Positions 50,312 through 58,541 of a DNA stretch of 64,000 nucleotides are shown here, piece by piece. Each line of letters starts with the position of its first letter. Position 1 is the stretch's first letter. The stretch spans positions 143,413-207,412 of the forward strand of contig JBFLWQ010000003.1 of the NCBI GenBank assembly GCA_040757775.1. The letters run 5' to 3'. A program made the translations under genes and the position numbers. Source of the DNA: Thermodesulfobacteriota bacterium (GTDB lineage Bacteria; Desulfobacterota; UBA8473). Below the pieces are notes generated by a model, which was not told the origin of the DNA, did not search any database, and was given only the letters and a program-made list of their open reading frames with translations.

Positions 50312-51529
50312 TCATTTGAAGGCTGGTTTTCTGAAGCCAGAAATGGGTGTCCATGTCTGTTTTTCGACATCGGCCTTATAGAACTTGTAAGCCTCTCCGC
50401 CTTTATGATTATTTTTACTATAGCTAACAGGATTTGAGATATCACCAGTGCTAAAGTTTTCAAAGGTCTCATAGGCATCTACAAGTGTGTCAGGCGTTAA
50501 ACCTCGACCTGCTCTGTTCATTCCTTCAGCACAGATCATCGAAGTCACCCAACCCTGGATGTAACTTCTGGTCTTCATCTTCGTCTCGGGCTCATACTTC
50601 TTAGTAATTTTTCTCAGTTGACTCATTCCGGGTGTATCATCATACCAATAACCAAAGGGGCTAACCGCAATAACGTCCTTTGATGCACTACCTGCAGCTT
50701 CTACTATGGCCTCTTCACTAACATATATAGACCCAATAATCTTAGTTTTCAAATCATATTTTTTTGCGTCTTTCAAAAAGGAAATAGCGCCAGCTACAGC
50801 GTTATGAAGAATTATGTAATCTGGCTTCGATTTCTTTAAATTCAACACTTGAGAGGTTGCATCGATAGCACCAAGGGCAACAACTATTTTATCGCTTAAT
50901 TCCATGTTGTATTTTGGAAGGTATTTTTCAGCGGCCCTTAATCCGGTTTTGCCTATCTCAACGTCTGGATAAACTATGGCTATTTTCGGGTTTTCTGCTT
51001 TCATATCTTTCATAATATAATCTATGATAATTTTTATGCCATCATCATAACTGGCCGAAGCATTGAAGATATATCGTTTTAAGGGAGTTGTCATAGTCTC
51101 TGCAAGACTTATTGGTATCACAGGGACCTTATATTTCTCAATCTCCCTTGCAAGGGCTAGAGTCTGACCTGTCCCTCCACAATAAAGGATAGATAAAACC
51201 ACATCTTTAAAGAGAAGTTTTTTGAAAGCAGCAAATGAACCAGGAATTGTATAATGGTCATCTTCCAGGATAATCATTACTTTCCTTCCATTTATTCCTC
51301 CTGTATCATTGATATGCCTAAAATATATCCTTGTTGCTTCCTTTAGGGGGATCCCTACAGGAGCTCCAACGCCTGTTTGATCAGCAATTAATCCGATCTT
51401 TACAGTGTCATTGGTTACACCTCTACCCTCTTCTGTGTAGCCAAGCCTTGTAAATACAAATACCAGAAAGCCAATAACAAAAAACAGCATAAAGGTTTTA
51501 TAAATGCTCGTAATTAATTTCTTTAGCAT
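50312..51529 (-). CDS. Branched-chain amino acid-type ABC transporter substrate-binding protein (first of two)
   Basis: The 405-residue protein has an N-terminal membrane/signal segment (residues 10-32) and a type I periplasmic-binding fold of the LivJ family (V-K-I-G-L-I-A-D-Q-T-G near 44, G-G-I-N-G-R-K-V near 80). The ATG at 51529 has a perfect AGGAGGTG site, so I prefer it to the upstream frame start inside the mutase gene. No permease or ATPase genes (LivHMGF) are in the window. It lies between mutase subunit genes and likely captures a substrate of this pathway. The ligand is unknown; such proteins also bind aromatic and organic acids. Confidence 0.85.
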   Translation of the reverse strand: MLKKLITSIYKTFMLFFVIGFLVFVFTRLGYTEEGRGVTNDTVKIGLIADQTGVGAPVGIPLKEATRIYFRHINDTGGINGRKVMIILEDDHYTIPGSFAAFKKLLFKDVVLSILYCGGTGQTLALAREIEKYKVPVIPISLAETMTTPLKRYIFNASASYDDGIKIIIDYIMKDMKAENPKIAIVYPDVEIGKTGLRAAEKYLPKYNMELSDKIVVALGAIDATSQVLNLKKSKPDYIILHNAVAGAISFLKDAKKYDLKTKIIGSIYVSEEAIVEAAGSASKDVIAVSPFGYWYDDTPGMSQLRKITKKYEPETKMKTRSYIQGWVTSMICAEGMNRAGRGLTPDTLVDAYETFENFSTGDISNPVSYSKNNHKGGEAYKFYKADVEKQTWTPISGFRKPAFK

Positions 51530-51539
51530 CGTACACCTC

Positions 51540-53234
51540 CTAGTAAATATAACTCCAGCCAAAGGTTTCCTTTAATACCCCCATGGATTCTTCTAACGTG
51601 GCGTTTGCCCTCACAGCCTCAACAAGATATGGCATCAGTTCTGCATTAGCCTTCGGCCAATTGTCTCTCACATCCATAGCCACCTTTTTTAACTCTGCCA
51701 GGGCGGCTTCTGTCTTCTTAGAATCTCTCTCCTTACGAAACTTCTTCACACGCTCTACCATTATTGCCTCTGCTTTAAGATCAGGCTTGTGAAGGTTTAT
51801 CTCCATTTCCTCCTTAATCTGGTACTTGTTCACCCCGACCTTTATCTTCTCCCCGGACTCGATCTTCTGCCTCCACTCAAAGGCAGACCTCTCCAACTCT
51901 CGACGAATCCAGCCATCTTTCCAGCAATTGACGTATCCCATTTCCTCAATCCTCTGTATGAGCTTTGTGGCTTCTTCTTCTACCCTGTCGGTCAACCACT
52001 CCAAATAATAGGAACCCCCAAGAGGATCAACAACCTTTGCAACGTTTGTCTCCTCGTATATAATCTGCTGCGTTCTCAAACAGAGAGTAGCTGATTCCTC
52101 TGTAGGTATCGATAATGCCTCATCATAATGGGTAGTCCAGATTGATGTGGCACCCCCCAATGCAGCGGCAAGAGTCTGAATCCCTGCCCGGACAATATTG
52201 TTAAGTGGCTGCTGGGCGGTCAAGGAAGTACCTGCGGTTTCCGCCTGAATGATGGCTTTATAAGACTGAGGTTTTCTGCAACCCCACCTCTCCTTCGTAA
52301 TTCGAGCCCACATCCTTCTAAAAGCCCTCATCTTCGCTATTGCTTCAAAGAAATCATCATCTATTGCAAAATGAAAACCATATCTGTTGACAAATTCATC
52401 TGCGTGAATGCCCAACTGTAACGTTGCCTCTGTAAAAGCTATTGCCGTCGCTACCATAAAAGCCAGTTCCTGGACAGGGGTAGCCCCTGATTCCTGAAAA
52501 CCATAGCCCTGAAATGAAATAGGACTCCACATTGGTATGTTTTGAGTGCAGTACTTTATATACTCCGAGGCTACCTTCAATGAATTCTCAGGCAAGAATG
52601 AACGCAGGTCCCAACAGGTTTGTCTGTAAAAGTTGGCAACAGTATGTCCACGCAGCTTGTGGGCAGGAAACCCCATATTTTCAGCAGTAACCTGATACAT
52701 TGCTAGTGTTGGAAGAGATGTATCATACGTTGCATATACAACCCCGGTCTTATCCAGGGGAAGATCATGAAAGAGTACCTCCATGTCCCTTGTATTGCTC
52801 CAATTGCTTCCTACAAGACCAACCTGCCCTTTGGCAGCAGGATTGTCCGGGTCATAGCCCTCCTGAACAACTGCATCAGGAGCAATAAAGTATTGGGGAA
52901 CCATGCCCTCATGGGCGTCAAGACCTTGCCTTCTCAGTAGGTCGTACCTTTCACGGGCCCTTTCAGGGGTACCGTATCCCAAACCCTGCTGTGTTGTCCA
53001 CATAGAAAACTGATACATAAGAGGATAAGTTCCCCTGGTATAAGGATAAACCCCGGGCATCGTGAGCTGCTCGGCATGAGTTTCCTCAACATCTCCGGGT
53101 ATATATACAGGTTTTATCTCAATGCCGGAATCTGTAAATAATGAGAGTTTTCTGCCTTTGTAATACCTTTCATATTCTCTCCTCCACTCTTCCCCGCATT
53201 CTTTTGCTTTATCTATGGTCTTCTCGGAGAACAT
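51540..53234 (-). CDS. Divergent coenzyme-B12-dependent acyl-CoA mutase, catalytic subunit
   Basis: The 564-residue protein is the TIM-barrel subunit of the methylmalonyl-CoA mutase family: T-R-G-T-Y-P near 66-71, S-L-T-A-Q-Q-P near residue 345, and D-P-L-G-G-S-Y-Y. Key residues of true methylmalonyl-CoA mutase are changed. The R-Q-Y-A-G loop reads Q-Q-G-L-G (Arg87 to Gln82, Tyr89 to Gly84), Arg207 aligns with W208, and G-Y-H (His244) is G-Y-G245. The Q-N-D segment is replaced by V-A-N-F-Y. Carboxylate binding as for methylmalonyl- or succinyl-CoA is therefore unlikely; a bulky or uncharged acyl-CoA is more plausible. The reaction is unknown. Reference numbering (P. shermanii) is from memory. 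Confidence 0.88.
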   Translation of the reverse strand: MFSEKTIDKAKECGEEWRREYERYYKGRKLSLFTDSGIEIKPVYIPGDVEETHAEQLTMPGVYPYTRGTYPLMYQFSMWTTQQGLGYGTPERARERYDLLRRQGLDAHEGMVPQYFIAPDAVVQEGYDPDNPAAKGQVGLVGSNWSNTRDMEVLFHDLPLDKTGVVYATYDTSLPTLAMYQVTAENMGFPAHKLRGHTVANFYRQTCWDLRSFLPENSLKVASEYIKYCTQNIPMWSPISFQGYGFQESGATPVQELAFMVATAIAFTEATLQLGIHADEFVNRYGFHFAIDDDFFEAIAKMRAFRRMWARITKERWGCRKPQSYKAIIQAETAGTSLTAQQPLNNIVRAGIQTLAAALGGATSIWTTHYDEALSIPTEESATLCLRTQQIIYEETNVAKVVDPLGGSYYLEWLTDRVEEEATKLIQRIEEMGYVNCWKDGWIRRELERSAFEWRQKIESGEKIKVGVNKYQIKEEMEINLHKPDLKAEAIMVERVKKFRKERDSKKTEAALAELKKVAMDVRDNWPKANAELMPYLVEAVRANATLEESMGVLKETFGWSYIY

Positions 53235-53519
53235 ATCTTACCCCTTCATCTCTTGTTTCTGACAATAACATCTCCTCTCTTATTTGTTGAGCAAAAACAG
53301 AAACTCACCTGGACTAAACTGCAGTTTTCAAAATACAATCCTGTCCATATTCTTTCGCGGTTACATGATGCAAGTAATGATAAAGGCTTTTACTGTTGTG
53401 AGATATCTAAATGCAATAAATAATAACCCCCAGGAGAGTGTTTATGAATCGGTATAGCACACCAAGGGCAAAAGTCAATAGTAGATAATTGGCAAGAAAA
53501 TGGTTAGATACAATTACAA

Positions 53520-54455
53520 TTATGATAGAGATAACAGGTAGGATCTAAGGTTCGCTTTTTTGTTGTTTATTCCAATCTTCGCTCTTACATTTTTTCTGTG
53601 GGCATCAATTGTCCATGTAGATACATTCATCAATTCTGCTATTTCTTTCGCAGTCTTTCCTTGTTTCACAAGGTTCGCTACTTGAATTTCTGTTGGGGTA
53701 AGGTTTAAATATGTAGACGATAACTTCCGAGAAAATGGTGAAATGATATTTTTGAGATTTGATTCAAGGATATCTATGTATACCAGTTGCCTGCGATCCA
53801 ACTTGGTACTCTTCAACTTATCCAAAAAGGGAGCTACCAGTTCTTTCACATTGGCCAACATTTTTTCCTCAATCTCCGTTTTGTCTTCTTCTCTTCTTTT
53901 CAGCAAGACTTTTAAAGCAGTATTCGCTTCCTCAAGACTCTTAGTCTTAATCTGTAAATCTGCCTCTCTTTGTTTCAACATTCTTTCTGCTTTCTTGTTT
54001 TCAGTTACATCTAAAAGTGAACCCATCACACATATCGCTTTACCCGCCTTATTTCGAACCAAGCTTGACGAAAGCAGAACATCGAATAGGGAACCGTCTC
54101 TTCTTTTGCCTTTAAGCTCTCCTATCCAGCTCCCTTTGGACAACGTAGCTTCTACCACCTTCAAAGGCTTCTTTTTCCTATCCCACAGTTCTAAATGATG
54201 CCTTCCCAATGCCTCCTTTTCATTATTATATCCCCACATTCTTATAAAAGATTCATTTACGTATGTAATTTGCCCATTAAGAGTACAGAAAATAATCGCA
54301 TTTATGGCCGATGCTACGGCATTATCCTTTATCCTCATCGCATCTTCTGCCTGCCTTTGCTCGGTAGCGTCCATTGCAAGTCCTATAATTCCTGAGGGAT
54401 TTCCCGCCTCGTCTTTTAAGGGGTTCATGTGGACGGTTCTCAAATTATCATTCAT
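53520..54455 (-). CDS. PAS-domain LuxR-type transcription regulator (N-terminus truncated?)
   Basis: The protein (311 aa) starts in the second half of a PAS domain (the PAC-like I-I-G-L-A-M-D-A-T-E-Q-R), continues with a full PAS/PAC (about 42-155), a coiled coil, and a C-terminal LuxR helix-turn-helix (L-T-P-T-E-I-Q-V-A-N-L-V-K-Q-G-K-T-A-K-E-I-A). An in-frame stop lies directly before the ATG and no good ribosome binding site is seen, so the 5' half of the first PAS may have been lost. Proteins of this type are common near catabolic operons in deltaproteobacteria; it probably controls the surrounding genes in response to a small ligand. Confidence 0.8.
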   Translation of the reverse strand: MNDNLRTVHMNPLKDEAGNPSGIIGLAMDATEQRQAEDAMRIKDNAVASAINAIIFCTLNGQITYVNESFIRMWGYNNEKEALGRHHLELWDRKKKPLKVVEATLSKGSWIGELKGKRRDGSLFDVLLSSSLVRNKAGKAICVMGSLLDVTENKKAERMLKQREADLQIKTKSLEEANTALKVLLKRREEDKTEIEEKMLANVKELVAPFLDKLKSTKLDRRQLVYIDILESNLKNIISPFSRKLSSTYLNLTPTEIQVANLVKQGKTAKEIAELMNVSTWTIDAHRKNVRAKIGINNKKANLRSYLLSLS

Positions 54456-54494
54456 TTACAACTAATTAGAATTTAATCCTACTTCTTTGCCTGG

Positions 54495-55703
54495 TCATTT
54501 TGTTGACGGTGGCAACCTCCAATCCGTAATAGCAACGAATCTACCAGTTAGAGGGTTAGCCTTAAAAAGCTTACTGTAACGCAATGTGTGATGTATCGTT
54601 GGAGTATAATTTATTAGCCCGCATAAGCCCTGTGTGTCAAAGCCTTTTAGTGTTTCCAATGCACTTACCAATGTTTCAACATTTAAATCCTTCCCCGCTC
54701 TTTTAATCCCTTCGCAGAGAATAAGAGACCTGGTCCACCCAACAGAATAACTTCTGACTCCATAAGACTTGAAAACATCTTGATTATACTTCATGCTTAT
54801 CTCTCTCATCTTTTTCGTTCCGGGAGTTTCTTCATACCATGAGTTGTATTGAGCGGTACCTGTATAATTCTTTGCTTGCTCGCCACTTATCGTAATAAGA
54901 TCCTCGGTAGTCGAAGCACTGATTCCAAAGACGGGTATATCGAAATCATAGCTCTTTAACCCTTTAAGCAGGGCGGCTGCTACTGGTCCAACGTGAAATA
55001 CTAAGGCGTGAGTTATTCCCGCTCTCTTCATTGAAAGAACCTGAGAGGTAAAATCAATGGAGTTCGTAGGAATTACTTCTGTCTGAAGCTTTACGTGAAA
55101 AAACTTTGCCCACTCTTCGGCTCCTCTCATGGCAACTTTTCCCGATTCAGCATCTAAATAGCAGATAGAAATCTTTGGGTTCTGGGGCTTCAACTCGTTA
55201 AAAATATAACCGAAGACTACACCCCATTCGTCATCATACAGGCCGCTGTTGGGAAATACGTACTTCTTGTACGGTTCCATAACGGACCTATCAGCTGCAT
55301 ATGGTAACGCAGGAATCTTGTTCTTCTCAATATGTCGAAACAGAACCTTGGCCTCACCGGTAGAGACAGGACCTAAAAGTGCCAGCACTTGATCTTTAAA
55401 TAACAACTTCTTAAAGGCAGCTATCGATGTAGGAATGGAGTAACGGGAATCCTCTGCAATTAATTGTAACTTCCGTCCGTGTATGCCCCCTTGATCGTTT
55501 ATGTATCTAAAATAGTTTTTGCTGGCTTCGACAACCGGAACTGTGAAATTCGCAGTAGGCCCTGTGTGATCGCCTATTGACCCTATTTTTATTAAGGTAT
55601 CCGTTACTCCCCTAATATCCTTTGCATGACTGAGTGAATCAGTAATGAAAAAAATACTGCCTAACAATCCGATTGCCACAAATAACCTTCTTTTCATTTT
55701 CAT
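54495..55703 (-). CDS. Branched-chain amino acid-type ABC transporter substrate-binding protein (second)
   Basis: The 402-residue protein has a signal peptide (residues 1-27, ending S-H-A) and the LivJ-type fold (I-K-I-G-S-I-G-D-H-T-G-P near 40, Q-G-G-I-H-G-R-K-L near 73). It is a paralog of the protein at 50312 with the same ending style (W-T-R-S-L-I-L-C-E-G). The ATG has a GAGAGGTG site. As for its paralog, no transporter membrane or ATPase genes are nearby, so both may feed a common transporter elsewhere. Confidence 0.85.
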   Translation of the reverse strand: MKMKRRLFVAIGLLGSIFFITDSLSHAKDIRGVTDTLIKIGSIGDHTGPTANFTVPVVEASKNYFRYINDQGGIHGRKLQLIAEDSRYSIPTSIAAFKKLLFKDQVLALLGPVSTGEAKVLFRHIEKNKIPALPYAADRSVMEPYKKYVFPNSGLYDDEWGVVFGYIFNELKPQNPKISICYLDAESGKVAMRGAEEWAKFFHVKLQTEVIPTNSIDFTSQVLSMKRAGITHALVFHVGPVAAALLKGLKSYDFDIPVFGISASTTEDLITISGEQAKNYTGTAQYNSWYEETPGTKKMREISMKYNQDVFKSYGVRSYSVGWTRSLILCEGIKRAGKDLNVETLVSALETLKGFDTQGLCGLINYTPTIHHTLRYSKLFKANPLTGRFVAITDWRLPPSTK

Positions 55704-55738
55704 ATTTCACCTCTCTTCTATTAGCGTTTAAACTAAGT

Positions 55739-55764
55739 GGAAGCAGCTCGGTTGTGCTGCTTCC
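55739..55764. terminator. Hairpin between the NMO-like gene and the second binding-protein gene
   Basis: GGAAGCAGC (55739-55747) and GCTGCTTCC (55756-55764) form a perfect 9-bp stem with an 8-base loop. No strong T-run follows on either strand. It could be a weak terminator or an RNA stability element for the downstream binding-protein message. Confidence 0.45.
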
Positions 55765-55868
55765 GCCTCGCGTATCTAGGCAGACACCAGTTTTTTCTTC
55801 TTCAAGAATTTCATTGATTTTTTCCCGTGCTGTCCTTCCATGTCCATAATGGAATCTACCTTTTCGTT

Positions 55869-56813
55869 CTAGCTTACGAGCTGTTTTAACCTGGAAATGA
55901 TCTCTTCGGCACCAAATACGATCTCTTCTATTATCTCCTTGACACTTTGAGACTTCTTTATCATCCCTGCAACCTGCCCACCCGGAATTGACCCGTTAAC
56001 CATATCTCCTTCGATAAGCCCTTTTCTGATTTTGCCCATTCCAAATTTTCTTATATCATCTCCGGAAATTCCCATACTCTCTTTGTCAAGCCATTCATCC
56101 GTGAAACGGTTTCTAATCGCTCTCATGGGAGTGCCTGTGACTTGTCCTGTCACAACAGTATCTTCTATGGAAGCTCTGATGATAAAATCCTTGAGATTAG
56201 GATGACAGGGGGATTCCTCCGCCACCATGAAACGGGTTCCCATCTGAATCCCACATGCACCCATTGCGAGAGCGGCGACAAATCCTCTGGCGTCTCCAAA
56301 ACCACCTGCTGCGATCACCGGTACCTTCACTGCATCTACTACCTGGGGCACCAGTGGAAGTGTTGCGATTCCCCCCACATGACCTCCGCCCTCACAGCCA
56401 GAAGCTATGATTGCGGACGCCCCTTCTGCCTCTAACCTCAGGGCATGTCTCACTGAGGGAACGACGGGAAGGATCTTTACCCCGTGCTGTGAAGCCAACG
56501 GGAAAACTTTCTGGGGATCTGAAACGCCAGTCGTTATTACCGGTACCTGTTCTTCACACACTATCTCGAGCTTGCCCTGTAACATAAACTCCCACATAAC
56601 TAAATTTACTCCAAATGGTTTATCTGTCAGGTCTCTAATCTTTTGGATTGACCCTCTAAGTTCTTCCAGTGGTACAGTACCGCTTGCCAAAATCCCCAAT
56701 CCTCCAGCATTCGATACCGTTGCAGCGAATTCCGGAGTACCTACCCATCCCATCCCGCCGAGGATAATGGGATATTTAATTTTGAGAAGATCACAGATAG
56801 CTGTATGGATCAT
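55869..56813 (-). CDS. Nitronate monooxygenase / 2-nitropropane dioxygenase-like flavoprotein
   Basis: The 314-residue protein has the FMN-dependent NMO/FabK barrel: P-I-I-L-G-G-M-G-W at the start, N-A-G-G-L-G-I-L-A-S-G, the catalytic-loop G-C-E-G-G-G-H-V-G-G with His, and A-A-G-G-F-G-D-x-R-G-F-V-A-A-L-A-M-G-A. It may oxidise nitronates, or act as an enoyl-thioester reductase or an unrelated CoA-ester oxidoreductase. The ATG at 56813 has an AAAGGAG site. Past the TAG stop the same frame stays open for another 30 codons with a lysine-rich end; see findings. Confidence 0.85.
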   Translation of the reverse strand: MIHTAICDLLKIKYPIILGGMGWVGTPEFAATVSNAGGLGILASGTVPLEELRGSIQKIRDLTDKPFGVNLVMWEFMLQGKLEIVCEEQVPVITTGVSDPQKVFPLASQHGVKILPVVPSVRHALRLEAEGASAIIASGCEGGGHVGGIATLPLVPQVVDAVKVPVIAAGGFGDARGFVAALAMGACGIQMGTRFMVAEESPCHPNLKDFIIRASIEDTVVTGQVTGTPMRAIRNRFTDEWLDKESMGISGDDIRKFGMGKIRKGLIEGDMVNGSIPGGQVAGMIKKSQSVKEIIEEIVFGAEEIISRLKQLVS

Positions 56814-56992
56814 AATTAAACTCCTTTCTTGTTGCATCATACTTGAGATTTATATGACTGTTCTTTTTGCTGGTCTGAAAGACTCAGAAAATTAACACAT
56901 GGCTTATGTAGCGATGGCATCAGAGAAATCAAGCAGTCTTTTTATCCTTTTCTGAACCCTTTATGTGAAGCTATATCAACGATGCCAATGTT

Positions 56993-58432
56993 TTACAAAG
57001 AAGTCTTTTTCGGTCTCCTGTCCACTACCTTGATCACCTTATAGCCACCCGGGGCCATGGGAATAGTTCCTGCTGAAATCACCTCGACATCCACAGGAAT
57101 TTCTAATCTGTTCTCAAGAGTGGACTTAATCTCTCTCTGATACTGGGGATCAGGCAGCCTTCTTACTGTTTCCACCTTTAGCTCAAGCCTCTCCATGTCC
57201 CAGCTATCAAGAATCAATTGATAGATCAGGGTAGTATCCGGGATGTCTCCAATAATTACCTCCACATCCCAGGGCATCAACTCTTTGCCTTTTACATTGA
57301 AGATGTCCTTCAGGCGTCCGGGAATGGGTTTGAGCCAGGTCTTTAGTGTCCTGCCACAGTAGGGACATGGCTCAGTCGTGAACGAGTTCTCAAAAACATC
57401 TTCCATACCAAACCTGATAAAGGGTGCAATGTGATTGAAGAAATTGGTAGTTACAAGCTCGCCCCGTTCCCCAAAAGCAACCCTCTGCCCGGTTCCAGGT
57501 TTCACAACCTCAAATACAGCCAGGTCTTCGCTATTGTGAAAGAGATCTAACCCCTTCTCAGCCGAAAAAAGGCATTCTGTAGCAACTCCACTTTCATAGG
57601 CACCTGTTATATTAGGAAACCCCCTCGGCTTCTTGTAAAGTGAGCGTAATTCCTGCCGCAACCTGGAAGACAAGGGTGTCCCGCCAGGGAGCACTGCATC
57701 GTAAGGGTTTTCCTTACCCATTCTCTTGAACTGCTCGCCCAATGTGATCAGAAATTCTGGAGCCATAAAAGTACACAGAGGCCTGTAAAACTCTCCCAGT
57801 TCAAGCTGGAACGCAGCGCTTGCTGCTGGATCGGCCTGGTAGCCAAATATTTCCTCATGGTAATGGAGAAGACCGACTCTTCTCGCCACGCCAGTCATTA
57901 TCTTTATCAATGAACCCTTAGCTGCCGGTGCAAAATCTACGAAGGCGCCCCCTGTCCTGCCACCTCCTGACCACACCCATCGGGCGCGTGACTCTTCTAT
58001 CGCTTCTGTGTCCTCAGGTATCCAGGGGTGCAATGTTGGTTTGCCTGTGGTTCCAGTTGAACGGTAAAGTGCAGGAACGTGGGGTATAAGCTCTTTTACC
58101 ACCCGCGATCCAAAGAACGGATTCTCCAGTTCATCCTTTCTCTGCTGGTCCTTCCTCCAAACGGGTAGCTTCTCCAGGTCGTCATACGTTCTGATGTCCT
58201 GGGGCCTTACCCCCGTCTTATCCCACATTTTATGATAAAATTCTGATTTCTCGTAAGCCCACTTAACTATGTGACGAAGGTGCTTGTCCCTGAGTTCCTC
58301 TATCCGTTCTCGCGGAGCACACTCGACAGGATTGTAACACTCTTCACCGGCATGTGGCGGGAAATCCGTTCTTATTGAGCCGTCTTTCTTGAATTCCTCA
58401 AGCCATTCCCTTACTTCATCGATTGCCGACAT
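56993..58432 (-). CDS. PaaK-like phenylacetate-CoA ligase family protein
   Basis: The 479-residue protein is an adenylate-forming enzyme of the phenylacetate-CoA ligase family: Y-R-S-T-G-T-T-G-K-P-T P-loop (about residue 124), G-A-Y-E-S-G near 275, a zinc-binding C-P-Y-C-G-R near 356 and G-R-x-K-D-I-F-N-V-K-G-K-E-L near 372. It should activate an aromatic or other carboxylic acid with CoA and ATP. It is longer at the N-terminus than classic PaaK. It lies between the NMO-like gene and a second acid-activating gene, so two acid substrates may be used. Confidence 0.88.
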   Translation of the reverse strand: MSAIDEVREWLEEFKKDGSIRTDFPPHAGEECYNPVECAPRERIEELRDKHLRHIVKWAYEKSEFYHKMWDKTGVRPQDIRTYDDLEKLPVWRKDQQRKDELENPFFGSRVVKELIPHVPALYRSTGTTGKPTLHPWIPEDTEAIEESRARWVWSGGGRTGGAFVDFAPAAKGSLIKIMTGVARRVGLLHYHEEIFGYQADPAASAAFQLELGEFYRPLCTFMAPEFLITLGEQFKRMGKENPYDAVLPGGTPLSSRLRQELRSLYKKPRGFPNITGAYESGVATECLFSAEKGLDLFHNSEDLAVFEVVKPGTGQRVAFGERGELVTTNFFNHIAPFIRFGMEDVFENSFTTEPCPYCGRTLKTWLKPIPGRLKDIFNVKGKELMPWDVEVIIGDIPDTTLIYQLILDSWDMERLELKVETVRRLPDPQYQREIKSTLENRLEIPVDVEVISAGTIPMAPGGYKVIKVVDRRPKKTSL

Positions 58433-58541
58433 ACTCTACTCCTTTTCTCAGTTTTTAGTCTGTCTCCTTTTGTATGTATCCCTCTTTTTCTCCCTTTAAA
58501 GGGTGGTCATTGTTTCCTCAATGTTGAGAAGAAGCCTGTAG

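Noticed and set aside
53235..53519. Spacer upstream of the mutase large-subunit gene as a B12 riboswitch
   Set aside because: No B12-box-like sequence (GCCACTG) or cobalamin riboswitch core could be seen on the minus strand.
50312..55703. Complete Liv-type ABC transporter
   Set aside because: Only two substrate-binding proteins are present; no permease or ATPase gene lies in the window.
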